A program made the translations under genes and the position numbers. From JAAYDY01 sp964500225 (GTDB lineage Bacteria; Planctomycetota; Phycisphaerae; FEN-1346; JAACEH01), in assembly GCA_964500225.1 (NCBI GenBank), contig CAZCOA010000023.1:1-40965 (forward strand): a stretch of 40,965 nucleotides of DNA, given 5' to 3'. Each line of letters starts with the position of its first letter. The first letter of the stretch is position 1. The notes below the pieces were generated by a model. The model was not told where the DNA came from, did no database searches, and saw nothing but the letters and a program-made list of their open reading frames with translations. This document shows positions 8,024 through 16,830 of the stretch, one piece after another.

Positions 8024-11000
8024 TCACCGCGCCGCCGCACGACCACGACGGAACCGCTTCGCCACATCGACTGCCACCGTCATCACAAGCCCCGCCAACG
8101 CCACGGCCGCCACGCCGTACACCGAATATCCGCTGCCGGCGCGAACGGCCTCGATACGGAAGTGGCCCACATCGCCGCCGCTAAACCCGCGACCGACGCG
8201 GCTGAACATGTACGGCAGCCGGTCGCCCTGCGGCAACTGGAGTGCAATCGGCAAGCTGCCCCGGGTGTGAGCCTCGCGGACCGGAGACAGCGACACGGCC
8301 TCCGCGCCGCCGGCGTCCCACGGACGCCACCCCTGATCGGCGGCAGCCGACGAGGACCCGTCGGACATGCCATGCGGCACGCCCTCGATCCCGCGAGCCT
8401 CTGACTCCGGCCCGGGCTGACCCGGCTTCGCGGTCGCGACGCCACCGACTGCGGCAGCCGGCACATCCGTGACGGCACCGGACCCGCCCTCCAGCTTGAA
8501 GACGAAACTCGATTGAGGCGTCGTCAACACTTCCGTTTTCTTGACGCCGGCCGCCTGCTGGGCCTGGCGGAGCACACTGGCCGCCTGTCCCTTGAAGGCC
8601 TCGTCCAGGTCCTTCTTCTCGTCGGCCTGCACAATGTCATCCCGCGACTCCTCCGCTACGTCCGGCCCGGCCCCCTCTGGAGCCAAAGACCGATCGTCGC
8701 CGCGCAGGGCGCGGGATCCTCTGCCGGAGTCCCGGTCCGCTTCGTCTCCGCCGTAGAGCCTCTCGGCAAGCTTCATGCGCCGCTGGGTCTCCAGGGCCAG
8801 CAGGTTCGAATCTTGCCGGGCGCGGCTCTTGCCGCCCAGCATCTTGGCGTTTTGGTAGCTCTCGAAGTAGATTCTCAGCTCCTCCTCGGTGGGTTTCAGG
8901 TCTTCCTCGACGATGGGATTGTTCACCTCGCCCTGACGGTACAGTTCGCGGGCCAGACGGCGTCGTTGCCCGTACTCCAACGTTTCAATTCTGTTTCCGG
9001 GTCGCACTATGACGTAACCATCGGCACCCCTGTTGGCCAAGAGCACCCCTGTCAGGTCCTTCTGCTGCTCGGACTCTCTCCGCGATTGTCGCAGCGCCGT
9101 GTTGATGCTTTGGCCAAAGTAGTTGGCGCCCGATTCGTTGAGCCGCTTTATAACGCCCGACTCCACCAATTTCTCCCGCTCCAGCGTTTCCAGATCGGCC
9201 GGGTAAGCACCCAATGCGCTTCGGTAGGCCTCCAGGGCAGCACCGACCACCTCCAGGTCGCGCCGTGCCCATGCGCCGGCCCAGTCGGCTGCCACATCCT
9301 CGCCAACCGCCGTCTCGCTGTACTCCGCCCACTCCATCCTCGCCGCCGACTTCACCGCCAGCGACGGCGTCAAGAGTGCCGCGAGAATGAGCATGACGGA
9401 AATGGCGGCAAGTGCCAATAGGGCCGCCCACCTCAGTCCGGGACGTTTCCAGACGTAGCGGACCGCGCGTGCCGGAGTTGCTGCCGCGCGGCGCAGCAGC
9501 CTGCCGCCGCGACGGACCATCAGCCAGACCGTCGCAGCCGCAACCGCCGCCACCGCCACGACCGCCAGAACGGTCAGAACCACGTCCGCCACGGGCTGCA
9601 CCGCCGGCCACAGCCGCCGCCAACGCTCGTTGTCGGGGCCGAGCATCTGTCGGCTCACCGGCACGTCGGCATCGGGCGGACGAATGACCATTCGCATGTT
9701 GCCCTCGTCGTCCACGATGCCCTGACGCAGCGCATAGCCCTGGGGCATAAAGACCTCCCACCCCATGCTCCCCGTGGCGACTTCGACCGGCGGAGTCCGG
9801 AAATCCATGTCGATAGCGCGGCCTTCCAGGGGCGGCAACTGCTCGGTGTAAACGACCGTCAGTTCGAACGCTCCGTCACGGTGTTCGCGATGGAGCAGCG
9901 GAATCCGGTACGCTCCGGGACGATCGCCTTCAACAGGCTTGACGGGGCGGCCGTCCACATAGGCGGCCCATAACTGTCGCCCGTCGGGCAACTCGATGGG
10001 CGCAAACTGCCGTCGCGTGCTCTGGACCGTCAGCGTCATGAACGTCATGGCGGTGCCGTCACGATTGATCACAGTTTGCAGGAGGCAGTCGCTCGCCTGG
10101 AGTTTCAGCACGTCGGCCTCGCCGAGCTGGACCAACCGCAGCGACAGGCCCCAGTCCCGCGGCGAGATGCCCGAGTACTCAATCGTTCGGACCACCGGTA
10201 CGTCGGCCGCCGCAGCCCCCTCGCCGCATTCCACCGCACGGGCGTGGCCCGACGGCGCCACGGTCACATTCACCTGGTCGCTTTGCTTGGCAACGTGAAG
10301 CACGCCCTTGTGTCCGGGGGCTTCCAGGATGCGCGGCTCCTCATGGGTCACGTCCATGACATCGCGATCAATCAGACGGTCGTACGTCACGCGCAGGCAG
10401 TACCGTCCCTTGCGGCGCGTCGCCAGCGTGATCGTCCACGTGTTGGAGTCGCGGTCCAGGCGGCGGCCGCTAATGTCCTCGCCATCAACCCACGAATTGA
10501 CGGCCCACGGCGGCAGCATGACGCGCAGCGACGACACCCCTGCTTCTTGAATGGTACACGTCAGTTGGGTTTCAGCGCTGATGTCGCCGTGGCCGACCTT
10601 CAGCAGCGTCTCGGCCGCGACGGACACCAGCGGCACGAGGGGTTCCACGTGGAACGTTCCGGCCCACGGTTCCGTAAAGTCATAATGGAGGGCCCGGGAT
10701 GCCGCGTCGCCGGCGTCTGCGCCGGGAAACGCGGGCGATTGCTCCCGAAACGAGCGGATGGCGGCCTCGGTCGATTCGCGAAGCGACTTCACCTCGACCA
10801 CACCCAACTTGAGGTCGGCCCCGGGCGCCAGAGCCACCTGCCCGCGTGTCCGCTGCGCCGTGGGAATGTCAATGGACTCGATCCGCAGAGGGCGGGCATA
10901 GTCCACGGTCTGGGTGGTCTCGACGATCAGCGACGTGGCACCTATCAGGCCGTCGGCCAGGGTTACCGATAGGGCGCTCTTACCCTGACCCGCGGCGGGC

Positions 11001-12730
11001 GTCAGCCGCCACGCGGCCACGCGAGCCCCGGTGACTCGCAACGGCATGAGCGATGACGGAACGAGCAGCACAAGGTCGAAAATCCGGTCGTCGGCGACGT
11101 CCAGATGGATCGTGGTGGCCCGTGCCAAGGCGTCCTGCTCCAGAATCACGAGGTCGCTCACGTTCGCCGTGACGCGGGCCCGAATCGGTTCGGTCTCGAC
11201 CGCGAGCGTGCCGCCGCCCTGGCGGTAGCGGTAGGCGAGCCTCGCGCCGCCGCGACGCACCCACTCGGGCAACTCGCTGATGTCGATCTGTTCGGTCAAT
11301 GTGGCGTGGTGGTGCCACAACTGGACGCCCTCGCCGGCCGAAATCCCGATGACCCCTTCCTGGGAAGCCACGTCGGCCGGTTGCAGCCGAGGAATGATCA
11401 GTCCGTTGATCTTGCGTACGTCCTGGTGCGTGCGGACGGAGATCCGCATCGGGCCGAGACGCAAGTTGTCGAACCGCACGCGAAGCCGCCGGTCGTCGCC
11501 GACGTCCCAGTCGCGCACGGCGTCGCCGGCCACATCGAGCACAGCGGCACCCTCGGGCAGGCCGATGGTCAGGCCGCGGATGGGGCAGTCCCGGACCTGG
11601 TACAGCAGGTCATTGTGCAGGGTAACGACGCCGGCTTCGATCACGGCCAGGCTCTCGACGGCAACCGTAACGCGGGGCTGACGCAGGCTGCCGCGAAGCC
11701 GGATGTCCACGGGCAGACGGGAGTAATCGTAACCGAGGGCCGCGACGGCGTCGTCTTGGTTCATGCGGCGTGTAGCGCCGGCGACAGCGTCCTGCTCAAG
11801 CACCATCGCCTCGGCGGCGACGAATCGCACCTGGCCTTCCTGGACCGTGGCCGCGAGAACGGACACGGGCACATAGGCAAAGGTGCACGGCAGTGGCGGC
11901 AGAAGCTCTTCGCTTTGGACCACCAGAGCCATCTTGTCCAGCACCCTGGCCGCCAGTCGCACTTCGGCGGTGTGCCCGTCGCCGGCGACGGACCAGGAGT
12001 GGACGTTGCTGCCGGTGATGCTTCGCACGGCCACGCCATCAGGAATCGTCAGCAGAAGCCTGTCGATGAGGCCGCGCTGGACCGTACAGGTGATGACCTC
12101 GCGTCTGGAGGCCAGGCCGGGGCGGACCTGGACGATGGCTTCGTTGTGAACGGAGAATGCGGAGCCGGCAGCCTCGGCGACCACCGCACGATCCCACTGA
12201 AGAGCAAAGGCGTGTGTCAGCGGCGCCAGCAGATTTACCGTCCGAACGCCCTCGGCCACCGTATCGGACGTAACGATCCCCTCGGGCGAGGTGACCAGGC
12301 GACCCGAATCGCCCGGCAACCGCAATCGGACGGCCACACGGTTGGCAGGAACGCTGGGCAATTCGATGCGGCTCGTGCCGGGTGTGGGGAACAGCCTGTG
12401 GGCGAGAAACTTCACGGTCAGTCGGTAATCGCCCGGCTCGCGGGCGACGAACACGTAGGCATCGCCCTGGGCGACCACGCGGCCGCCGTCCGCCTGCCAG
12501 TCGAGCAACGCCGTGTCGCGGGGCACCAGAGGCACAACCTGGTCGGCGGCTTGACAGAAGATGCTGAACGCGGCTGTCACGTCGCACTGAGTTTGATCTC
12601 CGACGGCCTCAATGTCGTAGTCGGCGGTGGCAATCACCAGCGGTCGGCCCGGCAAGCCGCCCATGGGAACACACGAACAAACAGCGGTCAGGCCCAGCAG
12701 GGCCGCGGCGAGTCGGATGGGCACGTTCAT
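8024..12730 (-). CDS. Giant exported (probable lipoprotein) repeat protein with a pilin-like segment
   Basis: A 1568-residue paralogue of the downstream 1294-residue protein. The N-terminus has a short hydrophobic signal ending VCSC, so Cys20 is a plausible though non-ideal lipidation site. Repeat units recur near residues 293, 452, 627 and 802, and the shared C-terminal globular part (RRQFAPIELPDGRQLWAAYVDG) aligns with LRKQYLELYLPPDSRIWHAFVDD of its neighbour. Hydrophobic spans lie at about 1045-1070, 1098-1125 and 1534-1558. The span at 1098-1125 (AISVMLILAALLTPSLA) followed by ALEAYRSALGAYPADLETL resembles the helix plus first globular motif of type II secretion/type IV pseudopilins. A charged, low-complexity stretch (about 1270-1500) separates it from the last span. 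GGAGGTG at 12742-12736 is five bases before the ATG. No known family; function unknown. Confidence 0.83.
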   Translation of the reverse strand: MNVPIRLAAALLGLTAVCSCVPMGGLPGRPLVIATADYDIEAVGDQTQCDVTAAFSIFCQAADQVVPLVPRDTALLDWQADGGRVVAQGDAYVFVAREPGDYRLTVKFLAHRLFPTPGTSRIELPSVPANRVAVRLRLPGDSGRLVTSPEGIVTSDTVAEGVRTVNLLAPLTHAFALQWDRAVVAEAAGSAFSVHNEAIVQVRPGLASRREVITCTVQRGLIDRLLLTIPDGVAVRSITGSNVHSWSVAGDGHTAEVRLAARVLDKMALVVQSEELLPPLPCTFAYVPVSVLAATVQEGQVRFVAAEAMVLEQDAVAGATRRMNQDDAVAALGYDYSRLPVDIRLRGSLRQPRVTVAVESLAVIEAGVVTLHNDLLYQVRDCPIRGLTIGLPEGAAVLDVAGDAVRDWDVGDDRRLRVRFDNLRLGPMRISVRTHQDVRKINGLIIPRLQPADVASQEGVIGISAGEGVQLWHHHATLTEQIDISELPEWVRRGGARLAYRYRQGGGTLAVETEPIRARVTANVSDLVILEQDALARATTIHLDVADDRIFDLVLLVPSSLMPLRVTGARVAAWRLTPAAGQGKSALSVTLADGLIGATSLIVETTQTVDYARPLRIESIDIPTAQRTRGQVALAPGADLKLGVVEVKSLRESTEAAIRSFREQSPAFPGADAGDAASRALHYDFTEPWAGTFHVEPLVPLVSVAAETLLKVGHGDISAETQLTCTIQEAGVSSLRVMLPPWAVNSWVDGEDISGRRLDRDSNTWTITLATRRKGRYCLRVTYDRLIDRDVMDVTHEEPRILEAPGHKGVLHVAKQSDQVNVTVAPSGHARAVECGEGAAAADVPVVRTIEYSGISPRDWGLSLRLVQLGEADVLKLQASDCLLQTVINRDGTAMTFMTLTVQSTRRQFAPIELPDGRQLWAAYVDGRPVKPVEGDRPGAYRIPLLHREHRDGAFELTVVYTEQLPPLEGRAIDMDFRTPPVEVATGSMGWEVFMPQGYALRQGIVDDEGNMRMVIRPPDADVPVSRQMLGPDNERWRRLWPAVQPVADVVLTVLAVVAVAAVAAATVWLMVRRGGRLLRRAAATPARAVRYVWKRPGLRWAALLALAAISVMLILAALLTPSLAVKSAARMEWAEYSETAVGEDVAADWAGAWARRDLEVVGAALEAYRSALGAYPADLETLEREKLVESGVIKRLNESGANYFGQSINTALRQSRRESEQQKDLTGVLLANRGADGYVIVRPGNRIETLEYGQRRRLARELYRQGEVNNPIVEEDLKPTEEELRIYFESYQNAKMLGGKSRARQDSNLLALETQRRMKLAERLYGGDEADRDSGRGSRALRGDDRSLAPEGAGPDVAEESRDDIVQADEKKDLDEAFKGQAASVLRQAQQAAGVKKTEVLTTPQSSFVFKLEGGSGAVTDVPAAAVGGVATAKPGQPGPESEARGIEGVPHGMSDGSSSAAADQGWRPWDAGGAEAVSLSPVREAHTRGSLPIALQLPQGDRLPYMFSRVGRGFSGGDVGHFRIEAVRAGSGYSVYGVAAVALAGLVMTVAVDVAKRFRRGRAAAR

Positions 12731-12927
12731 AGCCGCACCTCCATAGCTATGATATTGGACGCGAAGGCGGGGACATGGTTCCAGGAATTGTGCCGACGTG
12801 CGGCGGCGTGCAGAGTGCCTGCTTCTTGCCGAGCACCGTCACGGGACCGCCGCGCGGAGAGGCCCCCTTTCGGATGCCCGACGTGGCAGGCATGCCGGCC
12901 GCCAGGAACCGCCCCACCTAAACGCCC

Positions 12928-12956
12928 TTGTGCCGTCGGCAAGGCTGTGGTATCGT
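12928..12956 (+). promoter_or_regulatory. Candidate promoter of the sugar-activation pair
   Basis: TTGTGC (12928-12933) and TATCGT (12951-12956) are spaced by 17 bases, about 70 bases upstream of the ATG at 13027. Both boxes are imperfect, so confidence is modest. No convincing promoter was found for the divergent giant-protein operon in the same 296-base gap. Confidence 0.35.
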
Positions 12957-13026
12957 TCTCCGCCGCACCCCTCGCGATGCTCAAGGCCTATCGAGGAGGT
13001 TGCCCGCACAGAAAGGAACCATCACA

Positions 13027-13944
13027 ATGGCAGAACCGCAATTGGTCGTGATGGCCGCCGGCATCGGCAGCCGCTACGGCGGACTGAAGCAAGTGGACCC
13101 GGTGGGCCCCTCCGGCGAAATCGTCATCGACTACTCCATCTACGACGCCCTCCGCGCCGGCTTCCAGCGCGTCGTCTTCGTCATCCGACGCGACATCGAG
13201 GACGTCTTCCGCGAGAAAGTCGGGCGTTCCATCGAATCGCGTGTGGACACTCGCTACGTCTTCCAGCAGCTCGACGCCCTGCCCGCCGGCTTCGCTCCGC
13301 CGCCCGGACGCACCAAACCGTGGGGCACCGGCCACGCCGCCCTCGTCGCACGCGACGCCGTCGACGCCAACTGCGCCGTCATCAACGCCGACGACTACTA
13401 CGGTCCGGCGTCGTTCGCCATCCTCGCCGAACACCTCCGACGCGCCCACGACCGCAACGGCATCGCCGACTACGCCATGGTCGCCTTCCGCCTCCGCAAC
13501 ACCGTCACCGAGCACGGCCACGTGGCGCGCGGCGTCTGCACCGCCCGCCCCGACGGACGGCTGGCTTCCATCGTCGAACGGACCCGCATCCAGACCTTCG
13601 GACAGGCCATCCGATTCAGCGAAGACGACGGCGCCACCTGGACCGACATCGCTCCCGACTCCCTCGTCTCGATGAACATGTGGGGATTCACCCCCAGCAT
13701 CTTCGATGCCCTCGCCGAAGGCTTCCCCAGGTTCTTGCGCGACCGCGGCGCCGATCCCAAGGCCGAGTACTTCCTCCCCTCGGTCGTCAACGACCTCATC
13801 CAGAGCGGCAAGGCCGACGTACGCATTCTCCCGACCGACGAAAAGTGGTACGGCGTGACCTACCAGGAGGACAAACCCGAACTGAAGGCCTTCATCGCCC
13901 GACAGGTCCGCGAGGGCCGCTACCCCGAGAGGCTCTGGAGCTGA
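13027..13944 (+). CDS. Sugar-1-phosphate nucleotidyltransferase (NTP_transferase family)
   Basis: A 305-residue protein with the Rossmann-type nucleotidyltransferase fold: an N-terminal LVVMAAGIGSRYGGLKQ loop (GxGxR-type pyrophosphorylase signature plus Lys) and NADDYYG at about residue 120, the metal-binding Asp region. There is no left-handed beta-helix tail, so it is not a GlmU-type bifunctional enzyme. The ATG at 13027 has an AAAGGA site upstream; the open frame before it is not protein-like. The kinase gene starts seven bases after the stop, so the pair is an operon. The kinase makes a sugar-1-phosphate, and this enzyme would turn it into an NDP-sugar. A UTP/HexNAc-1-P specificity is inferred from the partner, not from residues seen. 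Third codon positions are strikingly C-rich compared with other plus-strand genes here. Confidence 0.85.
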   Translation: MAEPQLVVMAAGIGSRYGGLKQVDPVGPSGEIVIDYSIYDALRAGFQRVVFVIRRDIEDVFREKVGRSIESRVDTRYVFQQLDALPAGFAPPPGRTKPWGTGHAALVARDAVDANCAVINADDYYGPASFAILAEHLRRAHDRNGIADYAMVAFRLRNTVTEHGHVARGVCTARPDGRLASIVERTRIQTFGQAIRFSEDDGATWTDIAPDSLVSMNMWGFTPSIFDALAEGFPRFLRDRGADPKAEYFLPSVVNDLIQSGKADVRILPTDEKWYGVTYQEDKPELKAFIARQVREGRYPERLWS

Positions 13945-13950
13945 CGCCCC

Positions 13951-15057
13951 ATGACACCCGTCGATCTGTCGTCCATCGTGTCCCGCTTCGCCGTCGCGGG
14001 CTCGTACCGTGAGGCCGCCCCCTACGGCAGCGGCCATATCAACGACACCTACGCCGTCCGATGCACCGACGGTAACGCTTCCCGGCGCTATCTCCTGCAG
14101 CGCGTCAACCACCGCGTCTTCAAACAGCCCGAGAAGCTGATGGAGAACATCGCCCGCGTCACGCGACACCTGCGGTCGCGGCTGCCGGCCGAAGGCGCCG
14201 ACCCCGACCGGTGCACCCTGACCCTTGTGTCCACCGCCGATGGCGCCGATTTCCTCCGCGACGATCGCGGCGACTACTGGCGCATGTACCTTTTCATCGA
14301 GGGCGCCCGAACCTACGATGTTGTCGAGAATCCGGCCCACGTCTATGAGGCCGCCCGTGCCTTCGGCGATTTTCAGCGTCGTCTGGCCGATCTGCCCCCG
14401 CCCCGCCTGCATGAGACTATTCCCGATTTCCACCACACGCCGCGCCGTGTCGCCGCCTTCCGCGAGGCCCTCGCCCGCGACGTCGCCGGCCGCGCCGCCG
14501 ACGCCCGTGCCGAAATCGATTTCGTCCTGCGACGCGCCGACCGAGCCGCTCGACTCATCGACCTTGCCGCCCAAGGCTCGCTCCCCGAACGCATCACCCA
14601 CAACGACACCAAGTTCAATAACGTCATGATCGACGACGCCACCCAACGCGGGCTCTGCGTCGTCGATCTCGACACCGTCATGCCCGGCCTCGTCCTCTAC
14701 GATTTCGGCGACGCCGTCCGCAGCGGCGCCAACACCGCCGCCGAGGACGAACGCGACCTCGCCAAGGTCGCCTTCAACCTCGATGCCTTCGACCGCCTCG
14801 CTCACGGCTATCTCGACGCCACTGGCCATTTTCTCACCGACGCCGAAATCAACGAACTCGTCTTCTCCGCCTGGCTCATCACCCTCGAAATCGGCATCCG
14901 CTTCCTCACCGATCACCTCGCCGGCGACGTTTACTTCAAGGTCCATCGCCCCAACCACAATCTCGACCGTTGCCGCACTCAGTTCAAGCTCGTCGCCGAC
15001 ATGGAGCGACACGCCGACGCCATGAACGCCATCATCGACCGATATCGGTACCGCTAG
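13951..15057 (+). CDS. NahK-like anomeric sugar kinase (aminoglycoside phosphotransferase fold)
   Basis: A 368-residue kinase of the APH/choline-kinase fold. Near the N-terminus GSGHINDTY forms the nucleotide-binding hairpin and YLLQRVNHRVFK carries the ATP-binding Lys/Arg region. The catalytic loop ITHNDTKFNNVMID lies at about residues 214-227 and the metal-binding CVVDLDTVMPG just after it. The DLDTVMPG and DFGDAVRSG signatures are those I associate with N-acetylhexosamine 1-kinase of the lacto-N-biose/mucin salvage pathway. Expected reaction: GlcNAc or GalNAc plus ATP to the alpha-1-phosphate. The adjacent nucleotidyltransferase would then make the NDP-sugar, giving a two-step salvage route; substrate identity is inferred. 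Same C-rich codon usage as its partner. Confidence 0.82.
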   Translation: MTPVDLSSIVSRFAVAGSYREAAPYGSGHINDTYAVRCTDGNASRRYLLQRVNHRVFKQPEKLMENIARVTRHLRSRLPAEGADPDRCTLTLVSTADGADFLRDDRGDYWRMYLFIEGARTYDVVENPAHVYEAARAFGDFQRRLADLPPPRLHETIPDFHHTPRRVAAFREALARDVAGRAADARAEIDFVLRRADRAARLIDLAAQGSLPERITHNDTKFNNVMIDDATQRGLCVVDLDTVMPGLVLYDFGDAVRSGANTAAEDERDLAKVAFNLDAFDRLAHGYLDATGHFLTDAEINELVFSAWLITLEIGIRFLTDHLAGDVYFKVHRPNHNLDRCRTQFKLVADMERHADAMNAIIDRYRYR

Positions 15058-15217
15058 AGTGTCACACCGTCATAGATGGACACGCCGTGCGCCGTGCAAC
15101 GCCGCTGACGCCAGGGGCGGTGTGGCATACGTACCGGGAGAAACCGCGAGTCCTCAGGATGGCTTCGGACGATGCCGGCAGGCGGTGGCGAAGATGTATC
15201 CAACTCGGCGACGGGTG

Positions 15218-16066
15218 TTAGCGGCGGAAGCGTCGCAGGATCGTTTTACCTATGACGACGATGAGGTAGGCGGCGCCGATGAGGACGATGATGGCGGCCC
15301 CGGCGGGCAAATCGGGACCGTAACTGAGGGCCAGTCCGCCGATGCACCCGACGGCGCCGATCAGAATGGCCAGCAGCATGTTCTGCCAGAGGGTCCTGGC
15401 AAACTGGCCGGCGATGGCCGCCGGCAGCGTCAGCAGTGCAATGGTCATGACGATGCCGACCACGGTGACCAGGAGAACGACCGTCAGGGCCGTCAGGCAG
15501 AGCAAGAGCAGGTAAAACAACTCCACGTTGACGCCGCGAAGGCGGGCGAACTCCTCGTCGAAGCAGACGGCCATCAGTTCGTGATAGAACAGCACGGCCA
15601 CCGCCGCCACAACCGCGTCCAGGACGGCGATGAAGACGAGATCGCCGGCCCTCACCATCAGGATGTTGCCGAAGAGGTAACTCATCAGGTTGACGCCGTA
15701 TCCAGGAGTGGCCCAGAGGAACAGGAGGCCGGCAGCCATACCGACAGCCCAAAGCGCCCCAATGACGGTGTCTTCGCGCTGCCTGGCGCGGAGGCTGATC
15801 AGGCCGATGACCAGGGCAGCCAGGATCCCTGCAATGACAGCCCCGTGCATCGGTTCGATGAAGTCCAGGCCGTAGCGATGGCGGAGCCACACGGCGGCGC
15901 CCATGCCGCCCAGGATGCAATGGGCGATACCGCCGGCCAGGTACGTGATCCGGCGCACGACGACGTAGGTGCCGACCACGCCGCCGGCGACGCTAGCCAG
16001 CAGAGCCGCCAGCACGGCGTGTTGCATCAGCGGATAGTTCCTGACGGCCTCTACGAACTCGGACAT
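15218..16066 (-). CDS. znuB: Zinc/manganese ABC transporter permease (ZnuB family)
   Basis: A 282-residue, almost wholly hydrophobic protein with about eight or nine membrane spans, matching the ABC-3 permease family. Recognisable elements are the N-terminal LASVAGGVVGTYVVVRR, the GIAH segment shortly after, and LLTLPAAIAGQFAR toward the C-terminus, which matches the cytoplasmic coupling region. The start at 16066 is set by GGAGGGG a few bases upstream and by overlap with the end of the ATPase gene by 16 bases, implying translational coupling. Upstream codons in the same frame are shadow of the ATPase gene. It forms the membrane channel of the transporter encoded by the two preceding genes. 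Confidence 0.9.
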   Translation of the reverse strand: MSEFVEAVRNYPLMQHAVLAALLASVAGGVVGTYVVVRRITYLAGGIAHCILGGMGAAVWLRHRYGLDFIEPMHGAVIAGILAALVIGLISLRARQREDTVIGALWAVGMAAGLLFLWATPGYGVNLMSYLFGNILMVRAGDLVFIAVLDAVVAAVAVLFYHELMAVCFDEEFARLRGVNVELFYLLLLCLTALTVVLLVTVVGIVMTIALLTLPAAIAGQFARTLWQNMLLAILIGAVGCIGGLALSYGPDLPAGAAIIVLIGAAYLIVVIGKTILRRFRR

Positions 16067-16830
16067 GCAGCCCCTCCGGATGCGGAATCGTGGTTGCCAT
16101 GACGGACCATGCGCAGGCTGCCGCCGTACACCTCCGCGATGAGGTCGCCCGTGAGTTGTTCGGTCGGATGGACCCAGACGCGGCGATTGACGCAAACGAC
16201 GGTCCGGACGCAGTGCGTCACAAAGCCCACGTCGTGCGACACGGTGACGACGGCAATGTGACGGTTCAGCCGACACAGCAGATGGTGGATTTCCCCCTCG
16301 ATGACGACATCGAGGTTGGCCGTGGGCTCATCGAACAGAAGCAATTCGGGTTCGCCCACCAGGGCGCGGGCAATGAGGACGCGCTGTCTCTGACCTCCCG
16401 ACAGTTCGGCGAACGACCTGCGCGCCAGCGACTCCATCTCGACATCGGCCAGGGCTTTCATGGCGGCCCGGCGGTCCTGGCGACCGAACGGCCCCCAGCG
16501 GCGCCCCTTGCGAAGCCGCCCCATCAGCACCACGTCGATCACGCGCGCCGGGAAGTTCGGGTCCACCTCGGCGTGTTGCGGCATGTAGCCGATGCGGCCC
16601 CGTGCCTCATGCGGTTCCTGGCCAAATATGCGCACCGTGCCGCGCGTCGGGCGAAGCAGCCCGAGCATCAGTTTCAGCAACGTCGTCTTGCCGCCGCCGT
16701 TGGGCCCCAGGACCGTCACGAAGTCGCGCGGCGTGATCGCCAGGTTCACATCCTCCAGCACGGGGTGCCCGTTGTAGCTGAAGGATACGTCGGTCATCCG
16801 GATGATCGGCTCATCGCTGGGCGTCGTCAT
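16051..16830 (-). CDS. znuC: Zinc/manganese ABC transporter ATP-binding protein (ZnuC family)
   Basis: A 259-residue ABC ATPase. Walker A is GPNGGGKTT at about residues 38-46, the ABC signature is LSGGQRQRV, Walker B is LLLFDEPTANLD, and the switch His lies in VTVSHDVGFV. The motif YMPQHAEVDPNFPARVIDVV is the Q-loop region typical of metal-type (ZnuC/MntB) ATPases. The gene overlaps the end of znuA by 20 bases and the start of znuB by 16 bases, an arrangement expected for a stoichiometric complex. It powers metal uptake from the cytoplasmic side. Confidence 0.92.
   Translation of the reverse strand: MTTPSDEPIIRMTDVSFSYNGHPVLEDVNLAITPRDFVTVLGPNGGGKTTLLKLMLGLLRPTRGTVRIFGQEPHEARGRIGYMPQHAEVDPNFPARVIDVVLMGRLRKGRRWGPFGRQDRRAAMKALADVEMESLARRSFAELSGGQRQRVLIARALVGEPELLLFDEPTANLDVVIEGEIHHLLCRLNRHIAVVTVSHDVGFVTHCVRTVVCVNRRVWVHPTEQLTGDLIAEVYGGSLRMVRHGNHDSASGGAACPSS

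Noticed and set aside
11105..13051. 648-codon plus-strand frame opposite the 1568-residue giant protein
   Set aside because: Antisense shadow with low-complexity His/Gln/Gly text, and no ribosome site or family resemblance.
12988..15012. 674-codon minus-strand frame opposite the nucleotidyltransferase and kinase
   Set aside because: Its composition (Glu/Gly/Val/Asp repeats) is a reflection of the C-rich sense codons. Both sense genes have clear catalytic motifs.
15058..15217. Weak inverted repeat (CACACCG ... CGGTGTG) between the kinase and znuB
   Set aside because: The loop is nearly 50 bases and there is no T tract, so it is not a credible terminator.
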